A stretch of DNA of 8,560 nt, from contig JAJQHF010000284.1 in assembly GCA_021199975.1 (NCBI GenBank), forward strand, positions 1 through 8,560, in the 5' to 3' direction. Shown here piece by piece: positions 5,570-8,560 of this stretch. A model generated the notes under the pieces. It was not told the origin of the DNA and made no database searches. It worked only from the letters and a program-made list of their open reading frames with translations. This stretch comes from Candidatus Gastranaerophilales bacterium (GTDB taxonomy: Bacteria > Cyanobacteriota > Vampirovibrionia > Gastranaerophilales > Gastranaerophilaceae). The translations under genes were made by a program, and so were the position numbers. Positions within the stretch are counted from its first letter, which is position 1. Every line of letters starts with the position of its first letter.

Positions 5570-7033
5570 ATGCTATTAAGTGAAGTAATAAGACTTTTGG
5601 ATGATTATGAAACAAAAAACTATGAAGATATTGAAATAGAAGGTATTTCATATAATTCCCTGCTTACAAAACCGAGAGATATATTTATATGTATCAGAGG
5701 AGAAGCGGCAGACGGTCATAAATATGCCAAATCAGCAGCGGAAAAAGGCGCTTCCGCATTATTTTGTGAAGAAGAACTGGATATTAATATCCCTCAAGTC
5801 ATTGTAAAAGATACAAAAAAAACAATGGCAAAAATTGCCGCCGCTTTTTATAATGAACCCTCCAAAGAAATTAATTTAATTGGAGTAACGGGCACTAACG
5901 GTAAAACAACAGTAACTCACTTGATACAAAGAATACTTGAAGAAAATAACGAAAAATGCGCATTAATTGGTACATTAGGTTATAAACTTTCAAGCACTGA
6001 CTCTTATAAAGAAGCAAAACATACCACACCTCAGCCGCCCGAATTACAAAGGGATTTACGTTTAATGGCAGATAGCGGAATTAAAAATGTTGTAATGGAA
6101 GTAAGTTCGCATTCATTGGAACAAAAAAGAGTCGGCTGCTGTGATTTTGACGGTGCAGTCTTTACAAACCTTACGCAAGACCATCTTGATTATCACATTA
6201 CAATGAAAAACTATTTTAAAGCAAAAGCCATTCTTTTTGAGAATTTAAAAAAAGGTTCTTTTGCGGTAATTAATGCGGATGATGAGTATGCAAAGGACTT
6301 TATTAATGCGGCAGCTGACGGGGTTAATATTTTTACATACGGAGTAAAAAATAAAGCGGATATTAAAGCGGAAAATATAATGTTTTCAATAGACGGAGCT
6401 CAATTAACAGTAGAATTTGGCGGAAAATCAGAAACAATAAATCTGCATTTAAATGGAATGTTCAGTGTTTATAATGCTTTAGCGGCATTTAGCACTGGAC
6501 TTGCAATGGGTATTGATTATAAAACTATAATTAATGCACTTGAAAATACAAAAAGTGTTGCGGGAAGATTTGAAATAGTAAGTAAAAAACCGCTTGTTAT
6601 TGTAGATTATGCTCACACCCCTGACGGACTGGAAAATGTATTAAAAGCCGCACGGGAATTAACTCCCGAAACTTCAAAACTTATATGCTTGTTTGGGTGC
6701 GGCGGTGACAGAGATACGACAAAACGTCCTAAAATGGGCAAAATAGCGGATGATTTATCCGACAAAGTGGTTGTGACATCTGATAATCCCAGAAGCGAAG
6801 ACCCGCAGCTTATAATATCAGATATTATGACAGGCATAAAAACAGTGGATACGCAAAGAATTTTTGTTGAACCTGACAGACGTGAAGCTATAAAATTTTT
6901 AAAAACTATTTCTAATCCCGAAGATGTAATTGTAATTGCAGGCAAGGGACATGAAGATTATCAGATTTTAAAAAATGAAACAATCCATTTTGATGACAGA
7001 GAAGAAGCAAAAAAGGTATTTGTCGGTGTATAA
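5570..7033 (+). CDS. murE: UDP-MurNAc-tripeptide ligase, meso-diaminopimelate-adding
   Basis: MurE is the cytoplasmic ATP-dependent ligase that adds the third amino acid to UDP-MurNAc-L-Ala-D-Glu. Three Mur domains are visible: an N-terminal UDP-binding part (about 1-100), a central ATPase and a C-terminal Rossmann-like domain. The P-loop GVTGTNGKTT is at 105-114, HTTP at 151-154, and NLTQDHLDYH at 200-209. The lysine in YFKAKAILF (K219) is probably the one carbamylated in the family. AGRFE (331-335), DYAHTP (346-351), CGGDRD (377-382) and GKGHEDYQ (458-465) follow. DNPR at 405-408 is the specificity motif for meso-diaminopimelate rather than lysine, which points to a Gram-negative-type wall. 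The 487-residue length is normal. AGAGG (5557-5561) lies eight bases before the ATG. In most dcw clusters murF and mraY follow; here gpsA does, after 21 bases. Confidence 0.97.
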   Translation: MLLSEVIRLLDDYETKNYEDIEIEGISYNSLLTKPRDIFICIRGEAADGHKYAKSAAEKGASALFCEEELDINIPQVIVKDTKKTMAKIAAAFYNEPSKEINLIGVTGTNGKTTVTHLIQRILEENNEKCALIGTLGYKLSSTDSYKEAKHTTPQPPELQRDLRLMADSGIKNVVMEVSSHSLEQKRVGCCDFDGAVFTNLTQDHLDYHITMKNYFKAKAILFENLKKGSFAVINADDEYAKDFINAAADGVNIFTYGVKNKADIKAENIMFSIDGAQLTVEFGGKSETINLHLNGMFSVYNALAAFSTGLAMGIDYKTIINALENTKSVAGRFEIVSKKPLVIVDYAHTPDGLENVLKAARELTPETSKLICLFGCGGDRDTTKRPKMGKIADDLSDKVVVTSDNPRSEDPQLIISDIMTGIKTVDTQRIFVEPDRREAIKFLKTISNPEDVIVIAGKGHEDYQILKNETIHFDDREEAKKVFVGV

Positions 7034-7054
7034 TAAAATCTATGGAGGTAATGT

Positions 7055-8068
7055 ATGAAACTTACTGTTTTAGGAGCGGGCTGCTGGGGATTAACAATTG
7101 CAAAGCTTTTGAATAATAATTTTGATGAAATTTGTATTTGGGGAAGAACTCAGGATTTAACCGAAGAGTTAAGACAATATAAGAAAACATCAAAACCTCT
7201 TTTAGTACAGCTTGATAGCAAAGTTGAAATAACTGATGATATTACAAATGCAATAAAAGGAGCGGAAATAATTCTGCTTGTTGTTGCTACATCGGGTATC
7301 AGACCTGTATGCAAACAGTTAAAAGAAGCGGGAATAAAAGATGAACAAATTCTCGTTAACCTTTCAAAAGGGCTTGAATTACCTTCTTTAAAAAGAATGT
7401 CAGAAGTTATAAAAGATGAACTGCCAACCTCTAAATTAGCTGTCCTATCAGGTCCTACTCTTGCAAAAGAAATCCTGAACGGATGTCCTACTGCCGCTTG
7501 CATTGCAAGTGATGATATTAAAACGGCAGAGTTCATTCAAAAACATCTGAACGTACCTTCTAAATTCAGGCTTTATACAAATTCTGATGTTATAGGTGTT
7601 GAACTCGGCGGAAGTTTAAAAAATGTAATAGCCATAGCCTCGGGATTTGCCGATGCAATGAACCTCGGAGATAATTGCAGAGGTACTCTTTTAACAAGAG
7701 GCATGGCGGAAATTGTACGTGTAAGCGTTATGTTAGGGGCAAAGCAATCTACACTATACGGTTTATCGGGCATGGGGGATTTAATTGCAACATGTTCAAG
7801 CCCTTTCAGCCGTAATTATACTGTCGGTTCCATGCTCGGAAAGGGCAAAAAAATTGATGATATTTTAAATGAATTGGGGTCTGTTGCGGAAGGTGTAAAA
7901 ACATCTAAGGCTTTATGCGGCTTGGCTGATAAATTGGGGGTTGAAGTTCCTGTTTCTTCCGCAATTTATGAAGCTGTTTATACCGATATTACACCTGATG
8001 AAGTCTTGAATAAATTAATGAACAGAAAACTAAGACAGGAAGAAGAATATAATCTTACCTCTAAATAA
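7055..8068 (+). CDS. gpsA: Glycerol-3-phosphate dehydrogenase, NAD(P)+ dependent
   Basis: GpsA reduces dihydroxyacetone phosphate to sn-glycerol 3-phosphate, the backbone for phospholipids. The N-terminal Rossmann motif GAGCWG (7-12) binds the nucleotide. LSKGLE (103-108), LSGPTLAKEI (131-140) and GVELGGSLKNVIAIASG (181-197) are family blocks, with K189 the likely catalytic lysine. NCRGTLLTRGMAEI (207-220) and the substrate-binding region LSGMGDLIATCSSPFSRNY (237-255) follow. The length of 337 residues is typical. A strong GGAGG (7044-7048) lies six bases before the ATG at 7055; the ATG at 7051 is out of frame. The gene is tied to murE by a 21-base gap, and its last codons overlap the ribosome binding site of the next gene. 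The link to cell-wall genes makes growth sense, since both envelope layers need precursors, but it is not a fixed part of the dcw cluster. Confidence 0.97.
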   Translation: MKLTVLGAGCWGLTIAKLLNNNFDEICIWGRTQDLTEELRQYKKTSKPLLVQLDSKVEITDDITNAIKGAEIILLVVATSGIRPVCKQLKEAGIKDEQILVNLSKGLELPSLKRMSEVIKDELPTSKLAVLSGPTLAKEILNGCPTAACIASDDIKTAEFIQKHLNVPSKFRLYTNSDVIGVELGGSLKNVIAIASGFADAMNLGDNCRGTLLTRGMAEIVRVSVMLGAKQSTLYGLSGMGDLIATCSSPFSRNYTVGSMLGKGKKIDDILNELGSVAEGVKTSKALCGLADKLGVEVPVSSAIYEAVYTDITPDEVLNKLMNRKLRQEEEYNLTSK

Positions 8069-8079
8069 GGAATAAATTT

Positions 8080-8560
8080 TTGGCAAAAGAAAATAATAAA
8101 AAAACATCATATCAAGAATTAATAGAAAAAGGCGAAAAACTTTATAAGGATAATCAAATTATTGAAGCTGTCAAAGTATATAAAACTGCTCTTGTAATGT
8201 CTAGAAAAAATTTGAATAAAAATACTCTTGCAGGTTTATATATTAAACTTGCAAATGCTTATTATAAATTAGATGATAAAGATAAATATACATATTATTA
8301 TGAAGAATATTTAAAGGAATACCCGCAGGGACAAACCAGCGTTTTCTCAAGATTGGCTCATGCTTATTATTATCTTGATTGTGATAAAAGCATTGATTAT
8401 CATAATAAAGCATTAAATCTTAATGTTAATAAATACGATACTGCCTGTAAACTTTTTGCAATGACAAAATCTGCTTTTTATGACCAAATTGATGTTAAAG
8501 AACAATCGGAATATGAAGTTGAACAGATTAAAAATACAGTATTTAAAAGTATAAATAAAT
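8080..8560 (+). CDS. TPR-repeat protein of unknown function (partial, runs off right edge)
   Basis: An open frame of 160 codons runs from a TTG (8080-8082) to the window edge with no stop. AAGGA (8067-8071), overlapping the gpsA stop codon, gives an eight-base spacer to this TTG, and no ATG or other standard start lies between the gpsA stop and it. The translation has at least three tetratricopeptide-like helical pairs: YQELIEKGEKLYKDNQ with EAVKVYKTALVMSR (about 11-44), LAGLYIKLANAYYKLDDK with the following Tyr-rich helix (about 51-80), and SRLAHAYYYLDCDKSI with DYHNKALNLN (about 89-115). The protein is rich in Lys, Asn and Tyr, with no signal peptide or membrane segment at its start, so it is probably cytoplasmic. 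TPR arrays mediate protein contacts; in some bacteria they are joined to a glycosyltransferase or other domain, which would lie outside this window. It is co-transcribed with gpsA. The function cannot be told from this part. Confidence 0.75.
   Translation, partial: MAKENNKKTSYQELIEKGEKLYKDNQIIEAVKVYKTALVMSRKNLNKNTLAGLYIKLANAYYKLDDKDKYTYYYEEYLKEYPQGQTSVFSRLAHAYYYLDCDKSIDYHNKALNLNVNKYDTACKLFAMTKSAFYDQIDVKEQSEYEVEQIKNTVFKSINK

Noticed and set aside
6613..6945. 110-codon minus-strand open frame inside murE
   Set aside because: It is antisense to the conserved CGGDRD and DNPR regions of murE, with no recognisable domain.
7150..7536. 128-codon minus-strand open frame inside gpsA
   Set aside because: It is antisense to conserved gpsA motifs such as LSGPTLAKE and has Ser-rich, motif-free content; a shadow frame.
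221..8068. Altered genetic code (UGA recoded)
   Set aside because: All genes end in TAA or TAG and no TGA stop is used, but no in-frame TGA codons occur in any conserved gene either, so standard-code reading fits; absence of TGA stops in eight genes is not enough to claim recoding.
1..8560. Mobile element, phage, CRISPR or defence island
   Set aside because: All intact genes are core housekeeping or envelope genes in one direction. No transposase, integrase, inverted terminal repeats, direct repeat arrays or tRNA-linked junctions were seen.

Overview
The window is a compact, low-G+C (by eye roughly one third) bacterial chromosome segment. It carries eight complete genes on the + strand and two partial genes at the edges. 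The genes use standard-code stops (TAA, one TAG). Starts are ATG, plus two well-supported TTG starts. The organism looks like a Gram-negative-type bacterium with a meso-diaminopimelate cell wall, because MurE carries the DNPR motif. The left-edge gene begins MKKGFSLA, a type IV prepilin-like start. Together with the low G+C this recalls gut Vampirovibrionia (Melainabacteria, Gastranaerophilales). That placement is an inference from general knowledge and is not proven here.

Layout: (1) Positions 1-24 hold the first eight codons of a minus-strand prepilin-like gene. (2) Positions 25-220 are a very AT-rich divergent intergenic region. It has a near-consensus promoter for rpmE, a weaker minus-strand promoter candidate and three short perfect palindromes. 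(3) rpmE (zinc-type ribosomal protein L31) is followed at once by two tandem terminator-like hairpins. (4) thyX (flavin-dependent thymidylate synthase), prfA (release factor 1) and rsmH (16S rRNA methyltransferase) follow with gaps of 6 and 18 bases. (5) A shortened division/cell-wall (dcw) cluster comes next: rsmH, an FtsL-like membrane protein, ftsI and murE. (6) gpsA (glycerol-3-phosphate dehydrogenase) follows, then the start of a TPR-repeat protein whose ribosome binding site overlaps the end of gpsA and which runs off the right edge.

The genes serve core growth functions: ribosome building and termination (rpmE, prfA, rsmH), DNA precursor supply (thyX), septal peptidoglycan synthesis (FtsL-like, ftsI, murE) and phospholipid precursor supply (gpsA). 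From thyX to the TPR gene there is no terminator, and most gaps are under 25 bases, so this looks like one long co-directional transcription unit, possibly with an extra promoter before ftsI.

I see no mobile element, CRISPR array, tRNA, rRNA or defence system. The most interesting points are regulatory and organisational: the terminator pair pressed against thyX with no visible promoter, a possible alternative RNA structure over the thyX ribosome binding site, the reduced dcw order, and the divergent FtsL-like protein. I did not find a clearly novel biological system.
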